Assembly: GCA_024743175.1 (NCBI GenBank)
Contig: JANSXA010000008.1
Span: 124,001 to 188,000, forward strand
Source: Pseudomonadaceae bacterium
GTDB taxonomy: Bacteria > Pseudomonadota > Gammaproteobacteria > Pseudomonadales > Azotimanducaceae
DNA: 64,000 nt
Reading direction: 5' to 3'
Below the pieces are notes generated by a model, which saw only the letters and a list, made by a program, of their open reading frames with translations, ran no database searches and was not told where the DNA came from. The position numbers and the translations under genes are program-made. Shown piece by piece: positions 8,461 through 17,119 of this stretch; positions within the stretch are counted from its first letter, which is position 1; each line of letters starts with the position of its first letter.

Positions 8461-8874
8461 ATGGCTAAAGTGGTTAAAAGCGACGACGAATGGCGCGCAG
8501 AGCTCAGCCCGGAGGAGTTTGAGATAACGCGACGCGCCGGCACCGAACGCGCTTTCACAGGTGTCTACAATGACACTAAAACACCTGGGCAATATAACTG
8601 CAGGTGTTGTGACACGCCATTGTTTGATTCGGCGACAAAATATGACTCCGGCAGTGGCTGGCCCAGTTTCTATGCACCTATCGACAGTGAAGTGGTGACA
8701 ACCCATGAAGATGTCAGTATGGGTATGCGGCGCATAGAAGTGAACTGTGCAACGTGTGATGCACACCTGGGTCATGTGTTTCCAGATGGCCCTGAGCCTA
8801 CTGGTTTGCGTTTCTGCATGAATTCAGCCTCGCTGAAACTTGATCCCGCTGATGCAGACAGCAACGCAGACTAA
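8461..8874 (+). CDS. msrB: Peptide-methionine (R)-S-oxide reductase MsrB
   Basis: This 137-residue MsrB has two zinc CxxC pairs (C47/C50 and C96/C99), the GSGWPSF substrate motif at residues 64-70 and the catalytic cysteine in RFCMN (C119). It reduces methionine-R-sulfoxide in proteins, using thioredoxin as reductant. A strong ribosome site (AGGAGAGGAAG) precedes the ATG. The next gene begins 11 bases later behind AGGAG, so the two are probably one transcript, although their functions are not obviously linked. Confidence 0.95.
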   Translation: MAKVVKSDDEWRAELSPEEFEITRRAGTERAFTGVYNDTKTPGQYNCRCCDTPLFDSATKYDSGSGWPSFYAPIDSEVVTTHEDVSMGMRRIEVNCATCDAHLGHVFPDGPEPTGLRFCMNSASLKLDPADADSNAD

Positions 8875-8885
8875 CAGGAGTATTT

Positions 8886-10415
8886 ATGAATCCCGCTGAC
8901 ATAGCCGCGCAAACGCCGGACAAAACCGCCTACATCATCGCTGAAACAGGTGAAGTGATCACCTATGCAGAGCTGGAAGCCAAAGCCAATCAGGCTGCAC
9001 ACCTGTTCCGTTCACTGGGTCTGCAGCGCGGCGATCACATCGCGCTGTTGCTGGAAAATCACGCCAGTTTTTATCAGATCTGCTGGGCAGCGCAACGGGC
9101 TGGCTTGTACTACACCGCGATCAGCTGGCGCCTGCAGCCGGCGGAAGTTGAGTACATTGTCAGTAACTGTGAAGCCAAAGTGTTCATTACCTCAAGCGCA
9201 CGCAAAGATGTTGCGGAGCCGTTGATTGAAGCGCTGCCGCAATTGCAGGCGCGATACATGCTGGATGGCACCGTTTCAGGCTTTGAGCCGTTTGAAGAAG
9301 CGATTGCAAATCAACCGACTACCCCCATCGCTGACCAGAGCGAAGGTGCGTCGATGTTGTATTCGTCCGGTACTACCGGTTATCCAAAAGGGGTCAAGCG
9401 GCCACTGCCGGAAGAACCTTACGGCACAGTTGAAGGACTGCCGGTAATGACGGCTTTGTATGGTGCCACTCAGGATTCCATTTATCTGTCGCCAGCACCG
9501 CTTTATCATGCAGCACCTCTGGGCTTCACCATGACGTGTATACGCAACGGTATCCCGGTGGTGGTGATGCAGCACTTTGAAGCAGAGTATGCTTTAGAGT
9601 TGATTGAAACCTACAAGATCACGCACAGTCAGTGGGTGCCGACCATGTTTGTGCGCATGTTGAAGCTGCCCGAAGAAGTGCGCCTGAAATATGATGTCTC
9701 GTCTCTACAATGCGCCATTCACGCCGCGGCGCCCTGCCCGATCCCGATCAAGGAACGCATGATTGAATGGTGGGGCCCGGTTATCTATGAATATTATGCA
9801 GGTACTGAAGGCAACGGTTTTGTTCAGCTGAACTCCGAGGAGTGGCTTGCGCATAAAGGTTCCGTTGGCAAGCCATTAAATTGTGAAATTCATGTCTGTG
9901 ACGATGAGGGTAACGATGTGCCTGTCGGCGAGTCGGGTACTATTTTCTTTGCGGGTGGTGGTGAGTTTGAGTACTACAAAGATAAAAACAAGACCGCTGA
10001 CTCCAGGCACAGCAAAGGCTGGAGCACGTTAGGTGACGTTGGCTACCTCGACGAAGATGGGTATCTGTACCTGACCGACCGCAAACATTTTATGATTATT
10101 TCTGGCGGAGTAAATATATATCCCCAGGAAGCGGAAAACGTCCTCATCAATCATGACAAAGTGATCGACGTTGCGGTATTTGGTGTACCAAACCCTGACT
10201 TTGGGGAAGAGGTCAAAGCCGTTGTACAACTGGCTGATATGAATGATGCCAGTGCGCTTCTGGAAGTGGAACTTCTGGATTACTGTCGTGAACATCTGTC
10301 TCACGTCAAATGTCCTCGCAGCATCGACTTCCGGCCGGAGCTACCCCGGCACCCTACGGGTAAGTTGTACAAGCGCCTGCTCAAGGACGAGTACTGGGCA
10401 GCGGCAGGAAAGTAG
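8886..10415 (+). CDS. Acyl-CoA synthetase (class I adenylate-forming)
   Basis: This 509-residue AMP-dependent synthetase has the phosphate-binding loop YSSGTTGYPKG at residues 159-169, the YYAGTEGN adenine motif, the hinge LTDRKHFMIISGG and the C-terminal lysine motif PRHPTGKLYKR. This set activates a carboxylic acid, probably a fatty acid, to the acyl-CoA through an acyl-adenylate. Length and motifs fit the FadD-like/cyclohexanecarboxylate-CoA ligase type. The chain-length preference cannot be read from sequence. An enoyl-CoA hydratase lies 2.3 kb away on the other strand. Confidence 0.85.
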   Translation: MNPADIAAQTPDKTAYIIAETGEVITYAELEAKANQAAHLFRSLGLQRGDHIALLLENHASFYQICWAAQRAGLYYTAISWRLQPAEVEYIVSNCEAKVFITSSARKDVAEPLIEALPQLQARYMLDGTVSGFEPFEEAIANQPTTPIADQSEGASMLYSSGTTGYPKGVKRPLPEEPYGTVEGLPVMTALYGATQDSIYLSPAPLYHAAPLGFTMTCIRNGIPVVVMQHFEAEYALELIETYKITHSQWVPTMFVRMLKLPEEVRLKYDVSSLQCAIHAAAPCPIPIKERMIEWWGPVIYEYYAGTEGNGFVQLNSEEWLAHKGSVGKPLNCEIHVCDDEGNDVPVGESGTIFFAGGGEFEYYKDKNKTADSRHSKGWSTLGDVGYLDEDGYLYLTDRKHFMIISGGVNIYPQEAENVLINHDKVIDVAVFGVPNPDFGEEVKAVVQLADMNDASALLEVELLDYCREHLSHVKCPRSIDFRPELPRHPTGKLYKRLLKDEYWAAAGK

Positions 10416-10438
10416 GTTACCGCAAAGGCAGCGTCAGG

Positions 10439-11344
10439 CTACTGCTCCTGTAACAGGTTGGCAGGCGCAAACTGGTCAGTCAGCACACGGGTGTTGACCC
10501 GCCAGTCTGGTTTGTCGTCCATCTGTCTTGCAATAAGCTGTGCGTATCGTTTGATTGGCACTGAATAGGGGCGCAGCCTGCCTTTCATCGCGTCGGCTCG
10601 AGCAAGTAACTCATCCTTTGTCAGCATTTCCCCGGGTACTAAAATCACCCGATTGGCACTTTCGGGTACGCGAAAGTTAATGAAGGAACCAAAAACGCTG
10701 GCGTAAGTTGCAGATTCAGAATGGTAAAGATCACTTTGCGCAAACGTATTGGCCACCAGAACGCCGTTGGGTCTCAGAAGTTGTCGGGTTTCTGTCAGAT
10801 ACTCCTGGGTCATTAAGTGTTCCGGGATATACTCGCCGTTAAAGGCATCTAATACGATCAGGTCGTAGCGGCGGTCCCGCATGAGTGCACGCTTTGTCCA
10901 TACCCGCGCATCTGTTGTGTGCACCTTGAGGTTCTCTGCCGGTCGGAATCCAAAGAAGTCTTCTGCCACCTTCACAACCGCAGTGTCGATTTCCACCGTA
11001 TCGATATGTGCATCGGGATAAAGCTGATGAAATGCTGTTGGCAGGGTACCGCCACCTAAACCGATAACCAGAATGCTCTGCGGTTGCTGGACATACAGCA
11101 GGCTGGCCATGCTCATGCGTGTGTAGGAAAACACCATTTCTTTTGGCCGTCTCGGGTCAATACAGCTCTGGTTGCGCTGATCACTGCGTACATTGAATTG
11201 CAGACAGACCGTGTTACCAATCTGTTTGACGATCAGCTGGCTGTACAGGGACCTTTCTTCATGCAGAATTTTTGCGTCCACGGGACTGCATGCAGCACTG
11301 GTTAACAAAAAGCTGAAAACAATAATTGTTAATTTCAGCTTCAT
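10439..11344 (-). CDS. Spermidine-synthase-like domain protein with export-type N-terminus
   Basis: This 301-residue protein begins with a hydrophobic signal-like helix ending in TSAACSP, a weak lipobox. It continues with an aminopropyltransferase/methyltransferase fold: SILVIGLGGGTLPTAF (nucleoside-binding loop), HIDTVEIDTAVV, then YDLIVLDAFNGEYIP. It is the C-terminal half of what is often a single membrane-bound spermidine-synthase-like protein; the membrane half is the preceding gene, overlapping by ATGA. Whether it makes polyamines is doubtful, because many fused relatives have no known product. If the N-terminal helix acts as a signal, the domain would be periplasmic. Confidence 0.75.
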   Translation of the reverse strand: MKLKLTIIVFSFLLTSAACSPVDAKILHEERSLYSQLIVKQIGNTVCLQFNVRSDQRNQSCIDPRRPKEMVFSYTRMSMASLLYVQQPQSILVIGLGGGTLPTAFHQLYPDAHIDTVEIDTAVVKVAEDFFGFRPAENLKVHTTDARVWTKRALMRDRRYDLIVLDAFNGEYIPEHLMTQEYLTETRQLLRPNGVLVANTFAQSDLYHSESATYASVFGSFINFRVPESANRVILVPGEMLTKDELLARADAMKGRLRPYSVPIKRYAQLIARQMDDKPDWRVNTRVLTDQFAPANLLQEQ

Positions 11345-11946
11345 GTCTTTTCGGCTCCCATACCGCGGTAGTGACAGGTTATGGCGATAATTGCCATGCT
11401 GAGCAGGGCGAGGGTTAACATAATCAGGATGCTGTTGATTTCAAAATGCAGAACAAAATAGAACGATGTGAACAGTGTGCCCAGAGCACTACCTAAAGTG
11501 GAGACAAAATACAGACGGCCTGCAACCTGACCGGAGCCTTCCACGCTCTTAACAAGTAATCGAACGGAGTAGGGTGAAATCATGCCAAGAATGATGGTAG
11601 GCACCATAAACAGAATGGTGGACGCCAGCAATGAGCCATAGCGGGGATCTTCAACGCGAGTGAATATCCACTGCATTGTCGGTTCGGCAAAAAGTACCAG
11701 CGGATACATCAGTAACGCACCACCCAGGAAGATGCTGCCGTAACGCAGCAGGTTAGGTTGTTTCACCGACCAACGACCACCGATCAGGTAGCCCAGCGAC
11801 AGAGACATCATAAAGACTGTAATGATGCTGCCCCAGACATAAATGCTGCTGCCGAAATAGGGCGCCAGTACACGTCCTCCCAGCAGTTCCATCGACATGA
11901 TGACAAAGCCACCGGTGAAGGCGAGCAGATAGATGATTAAATTCAT
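11341..11946 (-). CDS. Multi-pass membrane half of spermidine-synthase-like pair
   Basis: This 201-residue protein has about six transmembrane helices, with the signature ELLGGRVLAPYFGSSIYVWGS seen in the N-terminal membrane region of large spermidine-synthase-like proteins. A catalytic domain is absent here but is supplied by the next gene, translationally coupled by ATGA. The pair is therefore a split version of the usual fused protein. It lies directly downstream of the rhodanese gene on the same strand (nine bases apart). Confidence 0.75.
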   Translation of the reverse strand: MNLIIYLLAFTGGFVIMSMELLGGRVLAPYFGSSIYVWGSIITVFMMSLSLGYLIGGRWSVKQPNLLRYGSIFLGGALLMYPLVLFAEPTMQWIFTRVEDPRYGSLLASTILFMVPTIILGMISPYSVRLLVKSVEGSGQVAGRLYFVSTLGSALGTLFTSFYFVLHFEINSILIMLTLALLSMAIIAITCHYRGMGAEKT

Positions 11947-11955
11947 AGGCCCGGG

Positions 11956-12354
11956 TCAGCTGCGAGGTGCCACATCTTCAGTGGGCGCGCCGGCATCTTT
12001 CCAACCACGAAAGCCCTCGCCAATGTGGGTGACGTTCGCAAGCCCCATATCCTGGACGGCTTTGGTTGCCAGCGCGGATCGCCAACCGCTCTGACAATAG
12101 AAGACAAATTTTGCATCCGTGCCGAAAACGTCTTTGTAATAGGGTGAAGTTGGATCGACCCAGAATTCCAGCATGCCGCGAGGCGCATGCACTGCTCCCG
12201 GCACTTTTCCCTCACGTTCCAGCTCGCGTGGATCGCGTATATCTACAAATACCGTGTCGTCCCGGTCAAGCAGCGCAACGGCATCATCAATGTCGAGGGT
12301 TTCTACTTCTGCAAGCGCTGCTGCGATTAAATCCTTATGTGTGACCTTCAGCAC
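11956..12354 (-). CDS. Rhodanese-domain sulfurtransferase
   Basis: This single-domain rhodanese has 132 residues. Visible motifs are VFVDIRDPRELEREGKVPGA and the active-site loop FYCQSGWRSA, with catalytic Cys87. It probably carries or transfers sulfane sulfur; the acceptor is unknown. It is the first gene of a likely minus-strand operon with the split membrane/spermidine-synthase-like pair. Confidence 0.85.
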   Translation of the reverse strand: MLKVTHKDLIAAALAEVETLDIDDAVALLDRDDTVFVDIRDPRELEREGKVPGAVHAPRGMLEFWVDPTSPYYKDVFGTDAKFVFYCQSGWRSALATKAVQDMGLANVTHIGEGFRGWKDAGAPTEDVAPRS

Positions 12355-12563
12355 GTTTTGACTCCTAGTTACTTAAGTTAATCGGTTTTCGCCCCTGGGT
12401 GACGTTCTGCGACACCTGCGCCGCCAGTAAGCATTAATAATATTTCTAATAAAAACAATGGGTTAAAAGGTTTTTAGCGCCTGGCACCAAATTTGTATTA
12501 AAGCCATTACGAGATAGGTCGATGACTTAATACACGACCTTAAGCAGATATGGAGATAACACA
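12355..12563. other. Divergent intergenic region, AT-rich
   Basis: This 209-base region lies between the rhodanese gene (minus) and the small gene at 12564 (plus). It is clearly more AT-rich than its surroundings around 12435-12475 and presumably holds the two promoters. I found no convincing -35/-10 pair or operator. Confidence 0.4.
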
Positions 12564-12758
12564 ATGGCACGATCACGATATTACAGCGGGCAATTTGCAG
12601 TCACGCCGGATCTGTTGCACGTGACCGTTCCCCAGGTCGAAATTGTGACTGAAATGTCTAAACGCGGCGAAACCGAAACACTCAACGACATCTGCCTCGC
12701 AGTTGCCGTTGTGGCGGACGCCATAGTTGCCGCTCAGGCACTGCTGGTTAACTCTTAA
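12564..12758 (+). CDS. Small protein of unknown function (64 residues)
   Basis: The frame has a plausible ribosome site (TATGGAGATAACACAATG) and ordinary coding composition. The protein starts basic (MARSRYYSGQF), continues with a beta-like VTVPQVEIVTEM segment, and ends with a hydrophobic alanine/valine helix (AVAVVADAIVAAQALLV). I know no homologue. It sits alone on the plus strand and its stop overlaps the stop of the convergent enoyl-CoA hydratase gene by four bases. Confidence 0.55.
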   Translation: MARSRYYSGQFAVTPDLLHVTVPQVEIVTEMSKRGETETLNDICLAVAVVADAIVAAQALLVNS

Positions 12759-13525
12759 CGTCCCTGCCAGTTTGGTGGGCGTTTCTCTGCAAATGCTTTG
12801 GGTCCCTCGATAAAATCTTCGCTGCTGACCATATTCTGCACAGAATCATATTTGGCTTTCATCGATGCTTCCAGAGAAGCGTTATCGAGACTTTGATAAA
12901 CCACATCCTTACTGGCCCGGATAGATAGCGGTGCACATTCTGTAATCATATTCGCCCAGCGCAGGGCAGCAGACATCAGTTCGTCGTGCGGCACAACTTC
13001 ATTCACAAAACCCAGTTTCTCACCCTCTTCAGCGGCTACATGGCGACCCGTCAGGATCATACCCAGGGCACGTTTCGGTCCAATCTGTCGGGGCAATCGA
13101 TTCAAGCCGCCAGCCAGTGCAGCCAGACCAACTTTTGGTTCCGGCAGAGCAAAGCGCGCCTTGTCCGAAGCAATGATCAGATCACAGGCCAGCGCAATCT
13201 CGAATCCACCCCCCATGGCGACACCGTTTACCGCGGCGATGACGGGTTTGTTCAGGTCAAATCGAGAGGTTAAGCCACCAAAACCACGAGGCATCGGTAC
13301 ACGTTCACCGCCTTCTGCCTGGTAGCGTAAATCGTTACCGGCGCTGAAACCGCGACCTTCACCGGTGATGATCGCGACCCACATGTCGTTGTCAGCGGCA
13401 AAGTCGTCAAATACTTCTCCCAGTTCGGCGTTGGCCGGCGGATGTAGCGCATTCAGTCGATCCGGGCGATTCAGGCGCACGGTCATTATATGGTTGGATT
13501 TTTCTACGATGCAGAATTCGGTCAT
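12755..13525 (-). CDS. Enoyl-CoA hydratase/isomerase family protein
   Basis: This crotonase-fold protein has about 256 residues. The oxyanion-hole segments GRGFSAGNDLRY and NGVAMGGGFEIALACD are clear, followed by FALPEPKVGLAALAGGLNRLP. It most resembles the carnitinyl-CoA dehydratase/enoyl-CoA hydratase group. I chose the ATG at 13525 because GGAGGGG precedes it closely; the ATG at 13540 would place that site inside the gene. A role in fatty-acid or branched-chain acyl-CoA breakdown is likely, but the substrate is undetermined. Confidence 0.85.
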   Translation of the reverse strand: MTEFCIVEKSNHIMTVRLNRPDRLNALHPPANAELGEVFDDFAADNDMWVAIITGEGRGFSAGNDLRYQAEGGERVPMPRGFGGLTSRFDLNKPVIAAVNGVAMGGGFEIALACDLIIASDKARFALPEPKVGLAALAGGLNRLPRQIGPKRALGMILTGRHVAAEEGEKLGFVNEVVPHDELMSAALRWANMITECAPLSIRASKDVVYQSLDNASLEASMKAKYDSVQNMVSSEDFIEGPKAFAEKRPPNWQGR

Positions 13526-13567
13526 GTCCCCTCCAGGCATTTATTTTGCTTATTTTACACCGGCTCC

Positions 13568-14170
13568 CTAGAGATGTGCAGACTCATTGAACCGGTGTAC
13601 AACAGGTTCCGGGCTGAGCACCAGTTCTGACAGGCTGCAGTTGTTGAAGTGGTAGTTGACCCAGCGTGAGGGTGAGTCTTCCAGAAAAACCGCCAGGGCC
13701 ACAGCCAGCGCCACGCCATGGCTGACCACCAGTATTGTTTCATCAGGTTCGTGTTGCTGGTCGATGTGTTGCATGGCCTGGGTAACGCGCTCGGCCACAA
13801 CCGCAAGGCTTTCGCCGCCGGGTGCAGTGTAATGAATATCTGCGGTTGATCGGTTGATAAAGTCGTGGCGTTCACTGAGTTCTCTGAACGGGGTATCTTC
13901 CCATTCACCGATCGACATTTCTGCCAGACCCTCAAGGGGCTGCACAACCAGGTCGGTTCCGGCGCTCGCAAATTTTGCCGTGTCCATGCAGCGTTGTAAC
14001 GGACTGGAATAAACCGCATGGATTTTTTCATTCGCCAGCAGGTGACGCCCTGTGCGTTTTGCCTGACGCCTGCCGGTCCACGTCAACGGACTGTCTGTAG
14101 AACCGTGCCAACGGCCATCTCGGTTGGCCTTGATAAGACCATGGCGTAACAGTAACAAACGCGTGCTCAC
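13568..14170 (-). CDS. Histidine phosphatase family protein
   Basis: This 200-residue protein has the catalytic RHG motif (LLLLRHGLIKAN, His10), the PLTWTGRRQAKRTG helix, YSSPLQRCMDTA, and the second catalytic histidine in VVSHGVAL. It belongs to the cofactor-dependent phosphoglycerate mutase-like phosphatases. The family includes alpha-ribazole phosphatases and broad-specificity sugar phosphatases; no cobalamin genes are nearby, so no specific substrate is proposed. It starts seven bases after the symporter gene stop on the same strand. Confidence 0.85.
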   Translation of the reverse strand: MSTRLLLLRHGLIKANRDGRWHGSTDSPLTWTGRRQAKRTGRHLLANEKIHAVYSSPLQRCMDTAKFASAGTDLVVQPLEGLAEMSIGEWEDTPFRELSERHDFINRSTADIHYTAPGGESLAVVAERVTQAMQHIDQQHEPDETILVVSHGVALAVALAVFLEDSPSRWVNYHFNNCSLSELVLSPEPVVHRFNESAHL

Positions 14171-14176
14171 AGTCCG

Positions 14177-15388
14177 TTAGCTCCAGCGTTGCGCAATAAT
14201 TGAACCAATCAGATCACCTTCCACGTTAACAGCGGTGCGGAAAGTATCCAGCGGTCGTTCAATCAGCAACAACAAGCCTATGGCCTCCAGCGGGATGCCT
14301 ACAGACAGCAGTACAACCTGCAGGCCTGCCATTGATCCGGAGGGTATGCCCGGCGCCCCTGCGGAAGCCATCATGGTGATTAAAAAGACCATCACCACGC
14401 TGCCTGCATCAATGGGTACGCTGAACATATAGGCAAGAAATATCACCGCGATGCCTTCAAACAGGGCGGTGCCATCCATGTTGATGGTTGCACCCAGGGG
14501 CAAAACAAAGGCGGCCTTGCTGCGCTCAACGCCAAGTTTTTCCTCTGCGGTGGTCATGGACAGCGGCAGAGTGGCCGCGCTGGATGAGGTGATGAAGGCT
14601 GTGAGCATCGGCTGCGCTAGAGCGCTGGCGAGTTTCAGGGGAGAGATGTTGCCAAAAATCCAGGCGATGGTGGGTAGAACCACCAGCCCATGTAAGGCAG
14701 TTGCACCAAAAACCACCAGTGCAAACTGGCCCAGAGAGGCGAGCGTTGCCAGGTCAATCCTGCCGCTGAGCTGGAAGGTGATGGCAAACATCCCAATGGG
14801 CAGGGCGGTCAACACCCAACGGGCACAGGTGTAGACGACTTGAGTTATCTCATCCAGCATCTTCGGCCAGTGTGAATCTTCCGGCAGCGTGAACGCGGCT
14901 GCCAGACCGAATATCAAAGCTGTTGTCAGCACGCCAAGAATGTTGAGTTCCGCAAGTGCCGTAAACGGATTGACCAGCATGGACTGCAGCATTTTTCCAA
15001 TCAGTGCCAGCGCGCCACCCTGGTCCTGGGCGATCAGTCCGCTGGTCACCTCAGGCAGGTCGGTCAGGGGTGGATAGGCCGTCCAGGGGTGAATATAGAA
15101 GACAACAATAAGACCAATGCCTATGGCAATGGCGGAGGTTGCGCTGTAATACAGAACGGTAATGCCACCGAGCCGCCCCATGGAACGAGTTCCTCGCAGC
15201 TGCAGCACCCCGGTCATCAGCGAGAAAAAAATCAGCGGTACGATAATCATGCGCAGCGCAGCCAGGAAACTGTCCTGCAGGATTGCAGTGATGGTTTGTA
15301 ACCAGGCGACTTCGCCAAACAGGGTTGCCATCAGCCAGCCCAGAACGGCCGCAGCAATCAACAGCGGAGCAAACCAACGTGAAGACAT
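14177..15388 (-). CDS. Dicarboxylate/amino acid:cation symporter (DAACS family)
   Basis: This inner-membrane transporter has 403 residues and about eight helices plus re-entrant loops. Family signatures are visible: AFITSSSAATLPLSM (serine-rich loop), LPLGATINMDGTALFEG (the NMDGT cation site) and ASAGAPGIPSGSM. It imports acidic amino acids or C4-dicarboxylates with sodium or protons. The sequence alone does not separate glutamate from succinate transport. Confidence 0.88.
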   Translation of the reverse strand: MSSRWFAPLLIAAAVLGWLMATLFGEVAWLQTITAILQDSFLAALRMIIVPLIFFSLMTGVLQLRGTRSMGRLGGITVLYYSATSAIAIGIGLIVVFYIHPWTAYPPLTDLPEVTSGLIAQDQGGALALIGKMLQSMLVNPFTALAELNILGVLTTALIFGLAAAFTLPEDSHWPKMLDEITQVVYTCARWVLTALPIGMFAITFQLSGRIDLATLASLGQFALVVFGATALHGLVVLPTIAWIFGNISPLKLASALAQPMLTAFITSSSAATLPLSMTTAEEKLGVERSKAAFVLPLGATINMDGTALFEGIAVIFLAYMFSVPIDAGSVVMVFLITMMASAGAPGIPSGSMAGLQVVLLSVGIPLEAIGLLLLIERPLDTFRTAVNVEGDLIGSIIAQRWS

Positions 15389-15703
15389 CTGTGATTGCCT
15401 AGACGATCAGATTCACAAAGTGGCCCGGTTGCAGCGCTGGTCGCCGCAGGGTCTGATAGGCGCGTGGTTGCGTGCAGGTGCCTTTTTTAGGCGCCGTTGG
15501 TGTACGCAACCCCAGCGCCGGGGTGACGTTGAGCCCAATTGCGGCAGCGTGCTTGTCTGGATGCACGGGTCGTGTTCTCCTTGATCAGCCGCACAATACT
15601 TTGTTGCTCGGCAATTTTTTATACTGCGCAGTATTGTGCCCATCTGCGACGTTAAAACCAGTCGCGATCAGCGCTTTTCTGGCTGGGTTTGTGAGAATTT
15701 TTT
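15389..15703. other. Intergenic region between symporter and apbE with nested inverted repeats
   Basis: This is a 315-base gap between two divergent genes. It contains GCACAATACT at 15591-15600 and its exact reverse complement at 15630-15639. The second copy is overlapped by a perfect 14-base palindrome, ATACTGCGCAGTAT, at 15621-15634. These look like regulator-binding sites. I see no supported gene in the gap. Confidence 0.5.
15591..15639. promoter_or_regulatory. Putative operator: 10-base inverted repeat plus 14-base palindrome
   Basis: GCACAATACT (15591-15600) and AGTATTGTGC (15630-15639) are perfect inverted repeats 29 bases apart. ATACTGCGCAGTAT (15621-15634) is itself a perfect palindrome. 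The site is 65 bases before apbE and about 200 bases from the divergent symporter gene. A dimeric regulator binding two half-sites is a reasonable inference; which regulator is unknown. Confidence 0.4.
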
Positions 15704-16786
15704 GTGACGTTACCTTTTGATCGCCCTGTATCGGCAACCTGCCGTCAATTGTTTGACGTCAGCCGTCTGTTCCTGCTGTGCCTGATCGGCTGTTTACTGG
15801 GGTGTAGCGAGCAGCCGCGCAGCGGCCAGTTCAGCGGCCCGACCATGGGCACGATGTATGCCGTCACCTGGCATGATGTGGCAGGTGGACGACGGTGTCA
15901 GGTAACTCAGGCGCAGGTTGCTGCTCTGCTGGTGCAGATCAATGCAGCGATGTCTACTTATCAGTCTGATTCAGAGCTGTCCCGGCTGAATCAATCCCGT
16001 GCAGATGTCTGGATTGACCTGTCACCTGAACTTGCTGAAGTGCTCAGCGTCGCGCAGACGATCTGGGATCAGTCTGCAGGGGCGCTTGATGTCACCGTTG
16101 GACCGCTGGTTAACTTGTGGGGCTTCGGACCCGACGCTGGCGTGGTCCGTCCCAGCCCGGTCCAACAACAGCTCGCCGGCGAATATGTCGGTATGGATAA
16201 GTTGGCATTGAAGGGGGCGCGCCTGCGTAAAGCGCATGCGGATCTTTACATCGATCTTTCCGCCCTGGCGAAAGGTTATGCTGTCGATGAGGTGGCACAA
16301 CTGATGGACCAGCGTGGCTGCGATCAGTTCATGGTGGATATTGGCGGCGAGATCCTCGCCAAAGGGTACAACCGTCGTGGTAAGCCCTGGCAGATTGGCA
16401 TCGAGGTACCCGACCCTGGTCAGCTGGGTACGCTGCATACGGTACTTGGCTTATCCGACCTGAGTATTGCAACCTCAGGCGACTATCGAAATTTCCGACT
16501 TGTAGATGGCGTGCGGGTCGATCATGTTATAGACCCGAGAACGGGGCTGCCGGCCACTAATAATGTGGTCAGCGCCACGGTCCTGCATCCCTCTGCCATG
16601 TGGGCTGACGCTTATGCCACAGTGCTCATGGTGTTAGGGGTTGAAGAAGGCCTTGCGTTTGCTGACAGGCAGGGTTTTCCTGCATATGTAATGTATCGGA
16701 CTTCGATACCGGATGATCCGCAGGCAATGTCCTTCGCAGCGCGTTACAATGAACAGATGGTCGGTTTTTTGCCGACCGAAGAATAA
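15704..16786 (+). CDS. apbE: FAD:protein FMN transferase ApbE (lipoprotein)
   Basis: This 360-residue protein has a lipobox (LLGC, Cys34) after a hydrophobic stretch, then ApbE motifs: GPTMGTMYAVTW, the acidic/Ser segment MSTYQSDSELSRLN, the DLSALAKGYAVDEVA metal/FAD region and the late VDHVIDPRTGLPA motif. ApbE attaches FMN to threonine residues of flavoproteins such as NqrB/NqrC on the periplasmic side of the membrane. The start is GTG at 15704. The following gene is nqrM, the assembly factor of the same Na+-pumping quinone reductase, which supports the target. Confidence 0.92.
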   Translation: MTLPFDRPVSATCRQLFDVSRLFLLCLIGCLLGCSEQPRSGQFSGPTMGTMYAVTWHDVAGGRRCQVTQAQVAALLVQINAAMSTYQSDSELSRLNQSRADVWIDLSPELAEVLSVAQTIWDQSAGALDVTVGPLVNLWGFGPDAGVVRPSPVQQQLAGEYVGMDKLALKGARLRKAHADLYIDLSALAKGYAVDEVAQLMDQRGCDQFMVDIGGEILAKGYNRRGKPWQIGIEVPDPGQLGTLHTVLGLSDLSIATSGDYRNFRLVDGVRVDHVIDPRTGLPATNNVVSATVLHPSAMWADAYATVLMVLGVEEGLAFADRQGFPAYVMYRTSIPDDPQAMSFAARYNEQMVGFLPTEE

Positions 16787-16808
16787 ACTTTTTCTGGAAA
16801 GGCATCAG

Positions 16809-17057
16809 ATGTCCACAATGATACTTGCGTTTGTTTTCATGCTGCTGATGGTTGCTGCCATGGCTGTCGGCGTGCTTATGGGTCGTAAACCGATCAGTGG
16901 TACCTGTGGTGGCATGAAAGCACTTGGCATGGATATGGATTGCGAGATCTGCGGCGGCAACCCGGCTTTGTGTGACCCCGATGAAACACCAGACGCAACC
17001 TCCGGCCCGGTGCAAAAGGTTGATCCAGGTCTCATCAGAAACGCGGGTCGCAAATAA
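16809..17057 (+). CDS. nqrM: Na+-NQR maturation protein NqrM
   Basis: This 82-residue protein has one N-terminal transmembrane helix (residues 3-24) followed by four cysteines (C33, C45, C48, C55) in the arrangement typical of NqrM (DUF539). NqrM is needed to build the iron centre of the Na+-translocating NADH:quinone oxidoreductase. The ATG at 16809 follows GGAAAGG; a longer frame begins upstream inside apbE but has no conserved content. The nqrABCDEF genes themselves are not in the window. Confidence 0.88.
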   Translation: MSTMILAFVFMLLMVAAMAVGVLMGRKPISGTCGGMKALGMDMDCEICGGNPALCDPDETPDATSGPVQKVDPGLIRNAGRK

Positions 17058-17119
17058 TCTACCGGTAAGTTCAGGATCTGTGACTATGCTTAAGGGTAAG
17101 CAAATGCCCCGAGAAAGTT

